Below, piece after piece: positions 26,306 through 34,698 of a stretch of DNA of 40,616 nt. How positions within the stretch are numbered: position 1 is the first letter of the stretch; every line of letters starts with the position of its first letter. Under the pieces are notes generated by a model. It made no database searches. It was given only the letters and a program-made list of their open reading frames with translations, and was not told the DNA's origin. The translations under genes and the position numbers were made by a program. Source of the stretch: Bradyrhizobium centrolobii (GTDB lineage Bacteria > Pseudomonadota > Alphaproteobacteria > Rhizobiales > Xanthobacteraceae); contig NZ_LUUB01000077.1 in NCBI RefSeq assembly GCF_001641635.1, positions 1 to 40,616 of the forward strand. The letters run 5' to 3'.

Positions 26306-26749
26306 ATGCACCTTTCGGACTTCGTTCTGCTCCTCAACGCGCTCTGGTTCGGCGGCGCCTTCATCCAGTTCAGCGTTGCCCAGCGCAATACGTTGAAGAT
26401 ACTGCTGCCGGGCGAAGAGCGCAGCAATCCGATCGCGCCGACCTTGGCGGCCAGCGTGGCGTTCCTGGGTGGGATCAATCTGCCGATCGGGCTCTTGTCG
26501 CTCTATCTTCTGGCCGCTCGTCCGCCCTTCTTCCAACCGGTCGAGGCGCAGCTTGTACTGTTCCTGTTTTTTGCCGCCTGCCACTTCAGCCAGTTCGCCT
26601 ATAACCTTCCGGTCCTGATGCGCGGCGGACGTGTCGGGGTGGCGTATTGGCCGGTGTTGAAGGGCCCGATGCTCAGGATCTTCGTCATCGACGCGGCTCT
26701 GTTCGTGGCCAATCTTGGCGTGGCGCTTCTGCTCGCGTGGCGCTCCTGA
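26306..26749 (+). CDS. Four-helix membrane protein of unknown function
   Basis: 147 aa, four hydrophobic segments (about residues 3-25, 48-70, 83-103 and 121-143). Start ATG 26306 lies 2 bp after the previous stop codon, a clear operon link with the NTF2-like gene. No catalytic motif seen and no family recognised with confidence. Confidence 0.75.
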   Translation: MHLSDFVLLLNALWFGGAFIQFSVAQRNTLKILLPGEERSNPIAPTLAASVAFLGGINLPIGLLSLYLLAARPPFFQPVEAQLVLFLFFAACHFSQFAYNLPVLMRGGRVGVAYWPVLKGPMLRIFVIDAALFVANLGVALLLAWRS

Positions 26750-26835
26750 CAAGCGCCGGCGCTGCCCGTGCTCGGGCATGCGACCTGGCATCTCTATCGC
26801 CGCTTGGTGGTGCCAGTGCCGTAACAATCTCCAGC

Positions 26836-26968
26836 GTCGTCCCGGCGAAGGCCATAACCCCAGGGAGTAGTTGTGGCGCGAGATCTGGGTTGCGAGTCTT
26901 CGCCGAACCACTCCCTGTGGTTATGGTTCCCGGATCGGCGCTCACTTCGTTCGCTTGTCCGGGACGAC
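26836..26968. repeat. Palindromic intergenic repeat (GTCGTCCCGGCGAAGG type)
   Basis: Arms GTCGTCCCGG and CCGGGACGAC with an inner inverted pair ATAACCCCAGGGAGTAGT / CACTCCCTGTGGTTAT. Same class as 19885-19929 and 34111-34249. Confidence 0.7.
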
Positions 26969-26985
26969 GACTCAGCTTGGAGCCG

Positions 26986-27498
26986 CTACGGCGTCTTGAT
27001 CCCCATCGCCTTGAGCGCATCCAGCATCCGCTGCGGCGGGCCGAGCTTGACGACCAGCGGCTTGCCGGTCTCGAGCACGCTTTTGAGGTTGGAGAGGATC
27101 GCAGGCCAACCCGAGCGGCCGCCGGCCAGGATGTCGTCGCTGAGCGGCCGGTCGTGGCCCTCGCTCATGGTGAGCCGGACCGCGTCGCCGACCTGCTCGA
27201 TCTCGTAGGTCACGAGCGTCGGTCCAAGCTTCTCGATCAGGTCGGGCCAGTTGACGTTGAAGGTGACGGAGAGTTTTCGCGGCGGATCGTATGCGAGGAC
27301 TTCGCCGCTGATGTGCAATGCTCCGTCCGGCGTGCGCACAATGAAGGCGCCGCCGAGCCGCGGCTCGACCTCGACCGCATTGCCGAAGAAATACTTCCGG
27401 CTGAACTCCGCCGTGGTCAGCGCCTCCCAGACCTTCTCGGGTGTGGAGGCGATGTAGATGGTGTAGACCGTCAGCGGCTTGAAGTGGTTGATGTCCAT
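26986..27498 (-). CDS. SRPBCC-family (AHSA1-like) protein, third of a cluster
   Basis: 170 aa. Helix-grip fold of the AHSA1/START-like group, with the usual opening YIASTPEKVWEALTTAEFSRKYFF and closing helix GWPAILSNLKSVLETGK. A hydrophobic cavity for an unknown ligand is expected. It is the most diverged of three paralogues on this strand, 208 bp downstream of the other two, with a repeat in between. Confidence 0.8.
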   Translation of the reverse strand: MDINHFKPLTVYTIYIASTPEKVWEALTTAEFSRKYFFGNAVEVEPRLGGAFIVRTPDGALHISGEVLAYDPPRKLSVTFNVNWPDLIEKLGPTLVTYEIEQVGDAVRLTMSEGHDRPLSDDILAGGRSGWPAILSNLKSVLETGKPLVVKLGPPQRMLDALKAMGIKTP

Positions 27499-27545
27499 GG
27501 TCGTACAGACTTCTGAGTTGTTTCGGTTCGGCGGCGAGGTGATTT

Positions 27546-27695
27546 CACCTCGCCCCGCTTGCGGGGAGAGGTCGGATTTTACGCCAGAGGCGTAAAATCC
27601 GGGTGAGGGGGACTCTCCGCGAGTTCAACTGTCATCGTGTTTGCGGAAGCAGCCCCTCACCCCAATCCTCTCCCCGTAAGAACGGCGAGAGGGGG
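27546..27695. repeat. Palindromic intergenic repeat (CACCTCGCCCCGC type)
   Basis: Mosaic of dyads including GGATTTTACGCC / GGCGTAAAATCC (about 27572-27601) and outer pyrimidine/purine arms. It fills the gap between two SRPBCC genes. Confidence 0.65.
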
Positions 27696-27706
27696 CGGCG
27701 GGCAGC

Positions 27707-28177
27707 TTACTCAAATCCCTTGATGCCAAGCGCAGCCGGTGGGATCGCGAAAGCCTTGCCGGTCTCCAAAAGGCTCTTGAGCCCGGACAGAATCGCGGGC
27801 CAGCCCTTGGAGATGCCGTCAAGCAGCTTGCTACCTTCGACGAAGCCTTCATGGGTCACGGTCAGCTTCACGAGTTTGCCCCAAGGCTCGAGCGTGAAAA
27901 CGACCTTGGTCGGCCGTTCGTTCCGCATCTCTTCATTCACTTCGTGCTTGAAGCTGTAGGACAGCCGCCGCGGCCTGTCGGCCTCGAGGATCTCGCCGGT
28001 GTCGGTGGTCTTGCCGCTCATCACCAGCGCGAAGGACGAGCCGACCTTCCAGTCGGACCTGACCTCGGTGTCGAACCAGTACTGCCGTGTGAATTCGCTG
28101 TTGGTCAGCGCCTCCCACAGCTTGTCCGGCGTGGTTTCGATATAGGTGACGTAGATGAATTCGGGCCGGGCCATCAC
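27707..28177 (-). CDS. SRPBCC-family (AHSA1-like) protein, second of a cluster
   Basis: 156 aa. YVTYIETTPDKLWEALTNSE at the start and GWPAILSGLKSLLETGKAF at the end define the AHSA1-like helix-grip fold. Its ATG overlaps the stop of the preceding paralogue (ATGA at 28174-28177), so the two are translationally coupled. Sequence similarity to that neighbour shows tandem duplication. Confidence 0.85.
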   Translation of the reverse strand: MMARPEFIYVTYIETTPDKLWEALTNSEFTRQYWFDTEVRSDWKVGSSFALVMSGKTTDTGEILEADRPRRLSYSFKHEVNEEMRNERPTKVVFTLEPWGKLVKLTVTHEGFVEGSKLLDGISKGWPAILSGLKSLLETGKAFAIPPAALGIKGFE

Positions 28178-28638
28178 GCAGCATCCTTCGTTGAGTAGCT
28201 CGGCGGGACGATTCCAATGGTGTGGCCGGTCTCGAGCATGCTCTTCAGGTTCGACAGCACCATCGGCCAGCCGCCGGAGATGTCGCGCAGGGTCTTGCCG
28301 TCCTCGCCGAGCTCGTCGTGCGTGACTGTCAGCTTGACGACCTTGCCGCGCGCCTCGAGATCGAAGGTCACGCGCGAGATTCCTTCGCCCGCAGCTTCAG
28401 GCTTGCGATTGTGCCAGCTATAGGCAAGCCGCCGCGTCGGATCGAAAGTGATGACCTCGCCCTCCACCGTGGGGTTGCCGTTGTTGGTGAAGCGGTAGGG
28501 CGCGCCTTCCGTCCAGTCCGAGGTGATGCGGTGGCCGAACCAGTAGCGCTCGGTGAAATCGCCGTCGGTCAAGGCCTGCCACAGTGCCTCGGGCGAGGTC
28601 TCAATGTAGGTCACGTAGACATAGTTCGGTTTACTCAT
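28174..28638 (-). CDS. SRPBCC-family (AHSA1-like) protein, first of a cluster
   Basis: 154 aa. YVTYIETSPEALWQALTDGD and GWPMVLSNLKSMLETGH mark the same fold and are near copies of the next gene. It overlaps the ArsR gene upstream by 8 bp and the second paralogue downstream by 4 bp, making a tight arsR-SRPBCC-SRPBCC operon. ArsR/AHSA1 pairs are common in soil bacteria, but their ligand is unknown. Confidence 0.85.
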   Translation of the reverse strand: MSKPNYVYVTYIETSPEALWQALTDGDFTERYWFGHRITSDWTEGAPYRFTNNGNPTVEGEVITFDPTRRLAYSWHNRKPEAAGEGISRVTFDLEARGKVVKLTVTHDELGEDGKTLRDISGGWPMVLSNLKSMLETGHTIGIVPPSYSTKDAA

Positions 28639-28945
28639 CGCGTTTCTCCAACTGACGTTTCAACTCGCTGAGCGCGGCAAGCTTGCCGCGCTCAAATTTC
28701 TTGATCCAGCGTTCGCCGATCTGATGGATCGGCACCGGGTTGAGGTAGTGCAGCTTCTCGCGGCCATGCTTGAAGGTCGTGACCAAATTGGCCTCTTCGA
28801 GAATGGCAAGGTGCTTCGTGACGGCCTGGCGCGTCATGTCCAGGCCCTCGCAGAGTTCGTTCAGCGTCTGCCCGTTCCTGGCGTGAAGCCTGTCCAGAAG
28901 CGACCGTCTCGATGCGTCGGCCAGCGCTTTGAAGACTTCATCCAT
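28631..28945 (-). CDS. ArsR-family transcriptional regulator
   Basis: 104 aa from ATG 28945; the longer frame would start at TTG inside the operator. Winged helix: MDEVFKALADASRRSLLDRL, recognition helix MTRQAVTKHLAILEEANLV and wing FKHGREKLHYLN. No metal ligands of ArsR/SmtB type, so it is a non-metal sensor as in other SRPBCC-linked ArsR proteins. A 20 bp palindrome 13 bp before its start is the expected operator, giving autoregulation of the whole operon. Confidence 0.88.
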   Translation of the reverse strand: MDEVFKALADASRRSLLDRLHARNGQTLNELCEGLDMTRQAVTKHLAILEEANLVTTFKHGREKLHYLNPVPIHQIGERWIKKFERGKLAALSELKRQLEKRDE

Positions 28946-28957
28946 ACCGGCAATAAT

Positions 28958-28977
28958 ATGCAACCAAATGGTTGCAT
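28958..28977. promoter_or_regulatory. Operator ATGCAACCAAATGGTTGCAT of the arsR-SRPBCC operon
   Basis: Two perfect 9-bp arms (ATGCAACCA / TGGTTGCAT) with a 2-bp centre, just before the ArsR start codon. The GCAACC / GGTTGC core is the form usually seen before ArsR-SRPBCC genes. Confidence 0.75.
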
Positions 28978-28990
28978 GTCAAGCGCCGTC

Positions 28991-29088
28991 GTCATTCCGG
29001 GGCGACGCGTTAGCGTCGAACCCCATTGCGCAATTGCGCAATGTGAAATTCGAGATCCCGGGTAACCGCTGCGCGGTTTCCGGAATGA
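28991..29088. repeat. Palindromic intergenic repeat (GTCATTCCGGGGCGACGC type)
   Basis: Arms GTCATTCCGG and CCGGAATGAC, with inner dyad ATTGCGCAATTGCGCAAT (18 bp perfect palindrome at about 29024-29041). Confidence 0.75.
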
Positions 29089-29174
29089 CTCCCGCGAAAT
29101 CGTGTTTTTGGCGCACGCGAAAGCCTGTGCTAGCCTGCCACCTCAGCCAACGCAGATTGGTTCCGGGAGGATCA

Positions 29175-30623
29175 ATGATCAGCCGAGTTCAACTTGCTGC
29201 TTGCCTTGTCCTTTTCGTCAGCAGCACCAGCGTCCACGCCCAGAAGCAGCAGGTGATCGGCGCCCCGCCGGAAGCCTCCAACATGAAGCTGGTCGGCAAT
29301 AGCGACCTCCAGGCGCGCAGCGCCTATCAGCCGACCATCCATCACCAGGGCGATCGCTGGATCGCCTATATCGGTCATCACGGCGGCACCGACGACGTGC
29401 CCGCACCCCTCAATCCGATGACGGGACAGGCCGAGCCGAACGGCACCTCGATCGTCGACGTCACTGACCCGGCGCATCCAAAATATCTGCGGCACCTGCC
29501 GGGACAGGAAGGCAAGTATGAATCTGGCGGCGCGCAGATGGTGCGGGTCTGCGACGGTAAGTCGTTGCCGAAGGGCGATCCCAATGCGGTCTACATGCTC
29601 CGCACCTTCGGCAGCGAGGCGCACGAGATCTGGAACGTCGCCGATCCCGCCAATCCCGTGCTCGTCACCCGCATCGCCGGCCTGAAGGACACGCACAAGA
29701 ACTGGTGGGAATGCGATACCGGCACTGCCTATCTCGTCTCGGGCGCGCCGGACTGGCGCACGCGGCGCATGACGCAGGTCTACGATCTCTCGGACCCTGC
29801 GCATCCTCAGAAGATCCGCGACTTCGGCCTGCCCGGCCAGGAGCCGGGCGCGACCGGCGCGGTGCCGACCGAATTGCACGGGCCGATCTCGACCGGCCCC
29901 GCCGGCAACCGCGTGTTTTTCGGCTACGGCACCAACAAGGGTGGCATCCTGCAGATCGTCGATCGCGAGAAACTCCTGAACGGGCCGAAGGAGCCGACGC
30001 CGGACAATCTGCGCTATCCTGAGATTTCGCGGCTGCCGATGTCCGCCTTCAACGGCGCGCACACCACATTCCCGATGCTGGACATGCCCGTCGCCGAGTT
30101 CGCCGAGGACAGGGACGGCAAGACCCGCGACATCGTCATGATCGTTGATGAAGCGATCCTGAACGAATGCGGCGAGGCGCGTCAGATGGTGTGGTTCGCG
30201 GACGTGACCACCGAGGCACGGCCGATGATGATCTCGAGCTACACCGTGCCGGAGGCGAGCGGGCAATTCTGCCAGCGTGGCGGCCGCTTCGGCTCGCATT
30301 CCTCGAATGAAAGCATGGCGCCGGTCTATTACAAGAAGATGGCCTTCATCGCCTTCTTCAATGCCGGCGTGCGCGCGCTCGACATCCGCGATCCCTACCA
30401 TCCCAAGGAGGTCGGCTACTTCATTCCGTCGATCACGAGCGCGACCGACAAGCGTTGCATTCCGATCGAAGGCGGCGAGCGCTGCAAGGTCGCGATCCAG
30501 ACCAACAATGTCGAGACCGACGATCGCGGTTACATCTACATCGTCGATCGCGCCAACACGGGGATGCATGTCCTCGAGCTGACCGGGCCCGCGCGCGCCG
30601 TCGCCGGCCTGCCGAAGAACTGA
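29175..30623 (+). CDS. Secreted LVIVD-repeat (beta-propeller) protein
   Basis: 482 aa from ATG 29175 (GGGAGG upstream). Signal peptide to about residue 22 (SVHA-QK). The mature protein has LVIVD-type blades, each with a D-x-x-DPAxPxxL-like turn: SIVDVTDPAHPKYLRHL, IWNVADPANPVLVTRI, VYDLSDPAHPQKIRDF and ALDIRDPYHPKEVGYF. Probably a periplasmic or surface propeller binding a partner or ligand; no enzymatic residues seen. The following gene begins 2 bp after its stop and also encodes a secreted protein, so the two likely work together. Confidence 0.82.
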   Translation: MISRVQLAACLVLFVSSTSVHAQKQQVIGAPPEASNMKLVGNSDLQARSAYQPTIHHQGDRWIAYIGHHGGTDDVPAPLNPMTGQAEPNGTSIVDVTDPAHPKYLRHLPGQEGKYESGGAQMVRVCDGKSLPKGDPNAVYMLRTFGSEAHEIWNVADPANPVLVTRIAGLKDTHKNWWECDTGTAYLVSGAPDWRTRRMTQVYDLSDPAHPQKIRDFGLPGQEPGATGAVPTELHGPISTGPAGNRVFFGYGTNKGGILQIVDREKLLNGPKEPTPDNLRYPEISRLPMSAFNGAHTTFPMLDMPVAEFAEDRDGKTRDIVMIVDEAILNECGEARQMVWFADVTTEARPMMISSYTVPEASGQFCQRGGRFGSHSSNESMAPVYYKKMAFIAFFNAGVRALDIRDPYHPKEVGYFIPSITSATDKRCIPIEGGERCKVAIQTNNVETDDRGYIYIVDRANTGMHVLELTGPARAVAGLPKN

Positions 30624-30625
30624 CG

Positions 30626-31168
30626 ATGCGCCGCGTGGCGACGATAGCGCTCGCGCTGATCGCGCTCGGTGCATCGGGCGTCGGAGCCTATCAGCTCGCG
30701 CCGTCGCCGACGGACAGGCCCGCGCATTGGCGGGAGATCGCCTGGCCTTTCCCGCGCGATGGCTGGCCCGCAGGCCGCGCGTTTCGTTGCGTCGGGGCCT
30801 GCGAGGGCGCCGAGCTCTACGTCCGCGCAAAGCTCGGCTTCTGCAATTGCGACCGCGGCGTTGCCGATGACGATGAGGTCGACCGCGTCACCGACCTCGA
30901 TCTGATCAGCCCGCGCTTTGCGGCGACAGCGCCGGGCGAGAAGGTGGGCGTCGGCGAGATGCATGGCCGTGCCCGGCAGTACGATCTCGACATGGCCGAT
31001 GGCACGCGCCGCGTAGCCATCGGCATCGCCCTCTCGCGCCGCTGCGATCTCCTGGTCGCGGTCGCGCAAGGTGCGCGCGAGGCGATGGCCGTCCGAAGCG
31101 TGGCACTGGAGTTCCTTGAGACGCAGGAGATGAAGTCATGGATGACGGCGGCGCTGGATGGCAGGTGA
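30626..31168 (+). CDS. Secreted protein of unknown function, partner of the LVIVD protein
   Basis: 180 aa from ATG 30626. Signal-type N-terminus RRVATIALALIALGASGVGA, then a region with four cysteines (FRCVGACEGAEL and GFCNCDRGVADDDE). The acidic stretch could bind a metal. No family recognised. It sits 2 bp after the LVIVD gene stop codon, the basis for proposing a shared function. Confidence 0.7.
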   Translation: MRRVATIALALIALGASGVGAYQLAPSPTDRPAHWREIAWPFPRDGWPAGRAFRCVGACEGAELYVRAKLGFCNCDRGVADDDEVDRVTDLDLISPRFAATAPGEKVGVGEMHGRARQYDLDMADGTRRVAIGIALSRRCDLLVAVAQGAREAMAVRSVALEFLETQEMKSWMTAALDGR

Positions 31169-31195
31169 GGGAGGCGCGACGGCGCCGCCTCCAAC

Positions 31196-31301
31196 GCTGT
31201 CATCACCCGCGAAAGCGGGTGATCCAGTATTCCAGAAACGGTTGTGGGATATGGAGGGGCCGCGGCGTACTGGATACCTCGCTTTCGCGGGGTATGACAG
31301 C
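31196..31301. repeat. Palindromic intergenic repeat (GCTGTCATCACCCGC type)
   Basis: Arms GCTGTCATCACCCGCGAAAG and CTTTCGCGGGGTATGACAGC. Same family as 5171-5292. Confidence 0.8.
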
Positions 31302-31395
31302 AGTGTTTGAGGTGGCATCTTCCTCATAGTCTCAGCTTCCGTTCCCGCCTCCGCCATGCATTAATGAGCCAAAACGCCATCAGCGAGTCCTCCCC

Positions 31396-32016
31396 ATGAT
31401 GTCCCTGCAAGCCTATCTCGCCTTCGTCGCTGCCAGCATTGCGCTGGCGCTGCTGCCTGGTCCGATCGTCACCCTCGTCATTGCCAATGGCCTGCGCCAC
31501 GGCACGCGTGCGGCGCTGACCAATGTCGCCGGCGCGCAGGCCGGCCTTGCGATCGTGATCGGCGTCGTCGCGATCGGGCTGACCTCGCTGATGGCCACCA
31601 TGGGCTACTGGTTCGACTGGGTGCGCTTTGCCGGCGCGGCCTATCTGATCTGGCTCGGCATCAAGCTGATCTGGGCGCCGGTCGAAGGCGTCAATGTCGA
31701 CGAGCCGCCGGCGCCGCCGCGCGGCGGTTTCTTCCTGCAAGGTTTTCTGGTGCTGCTCTCGAACCCGAAGGTGCTGGTGTTCTTCGGCGCCTTCATCCCG
31801 CAATTCTTGGACATGAACCGCGACCACTTCCCGCAGGTCGCGCTGCTGGGCGCGACCTTCATGGTCACAGCAGCGATGACCGACGCGCTCTACGCCACGG
31901 CCGCCGGCCGCGCGCGAAAATTCTTCTCCGCGCGCCGGACGCGGATGATGTCGCGCGTCTCCGGCGGCTTCATGATCGGCGGCGGTATCTGGCTGGCGTT
32001 GACCCGGGCGAAGTGA
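31396..32016 (+). CDS. LysE/RhtB-family amino-acid exporter
   Basis: 206 aa with about six membrane segments. Diagnostic N-terminal stretch LALLPGPIVTLVIANGLRHG, then AGAAYLIWLGIKLIW and the loop GFLVLLSNPKVLVFFGAFIPQF. Exports amino acids or homoserine-lactone-like compounds; the substrate is not predictable. Start ATG 31396 or 31399. It stands alone between repeats; no LysG/ArgP-type regulator is adjacent. Confidence 0.9.
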   Translation: MMSLQAYLAFVAASIALALLPGPIVTLVIANGLRHGTRAALTNVAGAQAGLAIVIGVVAIGLTSLMATMGYWFDWVRFAGAAYLIWLGIKLIWAPVEGVNVDEPPAPPRGGFFLQGFLVLLSNPKVLVFFGAFIPQFLDMNRDHFPQVALLGATFMVTAAMTDALYATAAGRARKFFSARRTRMMSRVSGGFMIGGGIWLALTRAK

Positions 32017-32074
32017 GCGCTGGTCGAAAAGCTGTTCGAGATAGGTTGCCGTCCTCTCCATTGGCTCCGCTCTG

Positions 32075-32219
32075 CTCCCTCCCCCCTTGCGGGGGAGGGC
32101 AGGGGAGGGGGGTAGCCCAGGAAACGGTGTAGCCGTCGTCGAGAAAGAGTCTTGCTCCATTGGGAGAGTGTGCCGCGTGGCACCCCCTCCCTAGCCCTCC
32201 CCCGCAAGGGGGGAGGGAA
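32075..32219. repeat. Palindromic intergenic repeat (CTCCCTCCCCCCTTGCGGGG type)
   Basis: Outer arms CTCCCTCCCCCCTTGCGGG and CCCGCAAGGGGGGAGGGA, a nearly perfect mirror; inner part non-palindromic. Fills half of the 277 bp convergent gap. Confidence 0.75.
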
Positions 32220-32293
32220 CGCGGCGTGCGTTGTCGCTGCACCGTCTGATGCGTCGAGAAGATTTGCGTCGACGACGGTCGGGACGCAAGGCG

Positions 32294-33097
32294 CTACACC
32301 AATCCCTCCGCCCGCAGCTCCACCTCGATCGCGGCAAAAATCCGCGCCAGCCGGTCGGCCCATTGCTGCTGGCCGGATTGATCGGTGATCAGGTCCTGGC
32401 GGATTTCGATGCCGGTGTTGATCAGGCCGCGGGCTTCGCCGTGCACGGGGATGGTGTAGTCGGTGAGATCGCTCACCGGATAGGGCTCGTTGTTGCCGAC
32501 GACGAGATCGCTCTCGGAGCGCAGATGCCTCAGCAGCAGGTGCGGCAGCACCGTATCGCGGTGATAGAGCGTGCCGATGTGCCAGGGACGCGCGACGCCG
32601 GCATAGACTGGCGTGAAACTGTGCAGCGACACCAGCACGGTCGGCCGCTTGGCGTGCACGCGGGCATCGATCACGGCGTGAATGCGGCCGTGATAGGGAT
32701 CGAAGATCTCGCGCCGCCGCGTCTCGCGCTCCTGCGCCGATATCCCCTCATTGCGCGGGATCGCGGTTGCCTCTGAAATGGCCGGGATCGAGCTTGCGAC
32801 GCCGGGTGGACGGTTGCAGTCGATCACGAGCCGCGAATAGTGTTGCGCGATCAGATGCGCATCGAGCATTTTGGCCAGCCGCTCGGCGACGCCGGCAATG
32901 CCGATGTCCCAGGCGATGTGCCGCGTGAGCTCGCGATCGGCGACGCCGAGATCGCCGAGCGCGCGCGGCAGCACCCGTCCATGGTGATCGGAGGTGAGCA
33001 GGAAGGGCGATGCCCCCTCTGCATTCGCCTCATGCACGGGAGGAATGTCGCCTTTGCCGAGAAGTTGAAACGTTGCGTCCGTCGTGTCTAAAGCCAT
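32294..33097 (-). CDS. N-formylglutamate amidohydrolase
   Basis: 267 aa, FGase family (M14-like metal hydrolases). Matches the family at LLTSDHHGRVLPRALGDL, DIGIAGVAERLAKMLDAHLI, IDCNRPPG and VLVSLHSFTPVYAG, with the His and Glu/Asp residues expected to bind zinc. In the histidine-degradation pathway this enzyme cleaves N-formylglutamate, but no hut genes are near, and many stand-alone members have other or unknown substrates. It is divergent from the transglutaminase gene with 92 bp between. Confidence 0.85.
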   Translation of the reverse strand: MALDTTDATFQLLGKGDIPPVHEANAEGASPFLLTSDHHGRVLPRALGDLGVADRELTRHIAWDIGIAGVAERLAKMLDAHLIAQHYSRLVIDCNRPPGVASSIPAISEATAIPRNEGISAQERETRRREIFDPYHGRIHAVIDARVHAKRPTVLVSLHSFTPVYAGVARPWHIGTLYHRDTVLPHLLLRHLRSESDLVVGNNEPYPVSDLTDYTIPVHGEARGLINTGIEIRQDLITDQSGQQQWADRLARIFAAIEVELRAEGLV

Positions 33098-33189
33098 TCC
33101 GATGCCTATGGAAAAAGCGCGCCGCCCCTCAAAATCGGGCAGCGAACGCTATAGAATAACCGGTCTAAAATCACCATGATCGCCTGACG

Positions 33190-34056
33190 ATGCCGCTGCT
33201 CACGATTCATCACAAGACCGAGTATCGCTACAACCGTCCCGTGGCATTCGGCGAACATCGCATCATGCTGCGTCCGCGCGACGGGCATGATCTGCGCGTG
33301 CTCGACAGCCGGCTCGACATCGTGCCCGAGCCGATGTCGCTGCGCTGGATCCACGACGTGTTCGGCAATTCGGTCGCGATCGCTAATTTCGACGAGCGCG
33401 CGGACAGGCTGACCTTTGACTGGCACGTCACGGTCGAGCACAATCCGGTGGAGGAGTTCGCGCTGACGCCGGACGATCCCGCTTTCTTCTATCCCTTCGT
33501 CTATGACGACGAGGAATTCCCCGATCTCGTCCAGTACATCACGCCGCAATATGCCGATCCCGGCGGCGAGCTCTCGGAATGGGCGCGCGGCTTCCTCGAC
33601 GAGGACGCGCCGACGCCGACGTTCAAGATCCTGAGCGGCATGACGCATGGCATCCGCGAGGCGTTCGAGTATCGCAAGCGCCACGAGCAGGGCACGCGGC
33701 ATCCGCGCTCGACACGCTGCGGTCGGGCAGCGGCAGCTGCCGCGATTACGCGCTGTTCATGATCGAGGCGCTGCGCCAGCTCGGCATCGCCGCGCGCTTT
33801 GTCTCCGGCTACATCTTCGTGCCCGAGGATATCGAGCAGCGCCATGTCGGCGGCGGCTCGACGCATGCCTGGGTGCAGGTCTACCTGCCGAGCGCGGTGG
33901 TTCACCTTCGACGCGCGCCATAATGTCCCCCGCATCGGCCGCATCCTGATGGCGACCGGGCGCGACGCCGCCGACGTCGCGCTCTCGACGAGTTTTGGGC
34001 GGATGGAATTGAAGAGGTTCGAGGTGGTCAGCGAGGAAGTGGTGAAGGCGGGGTGA
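33190..34056 (+). pseudogene. Transglutaminase-like cysteine hydrolase, two frameshifts
   Basis: N-terminal beta domain from MPLLTIHHKTEYRYNRPVAF is intact in the first frame to about 33703 (ending near RKRHEQGTRHP). The catalytic core LDTLRSGSGSCRDYALFMIE (Cys) and GGSTHAWVQVYLPSA (His) reads in a second frame up to about 33897. Then WFTFDARHNVPRIGRILMAT (Asp) and the C-terminus to 34056 return to the first frame. Two small indels, near 33703 and 33895, account for this. All triad residues survive, so the decay is recent or the indels are errors; as written the protein stops at residue 190 without any triad residue. Repaired length ~289 aa. Confidence 0.78.
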
Positions 34057-34110
34057 GCTGTTGCTCTACGCAATGCCGGCGTTGAGCGAATGTGCGATGC
34101 CAACCCAATG

Positions 34111-34249
34111 TCGTCCCGGCGAAGGCCGGGACCCATACCGCGTGATCTAACGAGGGCGCGCGATGCGTATCGCGGGCGGACAACGCAACTGGGCGTCTTC
34201 GTCAAACTACTCCCTGGGGTTATGGGTCCCGGCCTTCGCCGGGACGACG
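34111..34249. repeat. Palindromic intergenic repeat (GTCGTCCCGGCGAAGGCCGG type)
   Basis: Long perfect outer arms GTCGTCCCGGCGAAGGCCGG and CCGGCCTTCGCCGGGACGAC with further complementarity inward (GACCCATA / TATGGGTC). Confidence 0.85.
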
Positions 34250-34299
34250 GCGGGTGTGTGGCGCTGTCGCTCTGTCAAATTGACCGCTATAGAGAGCCC

Positions 34300-34698
34300 A
34301 TGACCTCCGATCTTCTTTTCGTCTACGGCACCCTGATGCGCGGCTTCGATCATCCGATGGCGCGGCTGCTTGCCATGCATGCGGATTTCCTGGGGGAGGC
34401 GACCTGCCGCGGGCGGCTGTTCCTCGTGAAGCACTATCCCGGGTTGCTGCTGTCGGATGCGCCGTCCGACCTCGTCCATGGCGAGCTGTTTCGCCTGCGC
34501 GCGGGCGACGAACTCCTGCGCGAGCTCGACATGTATGAGGCCTGCGGCGAGGGCTTTCCGGAGCCGACCGAATATCTGCGCGAGCGGATCGATGTAACGC
34601 TCGCAGATGGCGCGATCACGAAAGCGTGGACCTACGCCTACAATTGGCCCGTGACACACCTGCCGCGCATCGAGTCGGGCAAATTCCTTCAGCACTAG
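34300..34698 (+). CDS. Gamma-glutamylcyclotransferase-like protein
   Basis: 132 aa from ATG 34300. BtrG/GGCT fold signature FVYGTLMRG (residues 7-15), which forms the substrate-binding loop. A conserved Glu likely acting as the base lies in the DMYEACGEG stretch, and a C-terminal aromatic motif AWTYAYN is present. Family members release 5-oxoproline from gamma-glutamyl amines; the partner substrate is unknown. Its stop TAG shares the palindrome CTAG (34695-34698) with the stop of the convergent gene. Confidence 0.82.
   Translation: MTSDLLFVYGTLMRGFDHPMARLLAMHADFLGEATCRGRLFLVKHYPGLLLSDAPSDLVHGELFRLRAGDELLRELDMYEACGEGFPEPTEYLRERIDVTLADGAITKAWTYAYNWPVTHLPRIESGKFLQH

Noticed and set aside
29172..30830. 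552-codon minus-strand frame opposite the LVIVD gene
   Set aside because: Shadow of a real gene; low-complexity composition.
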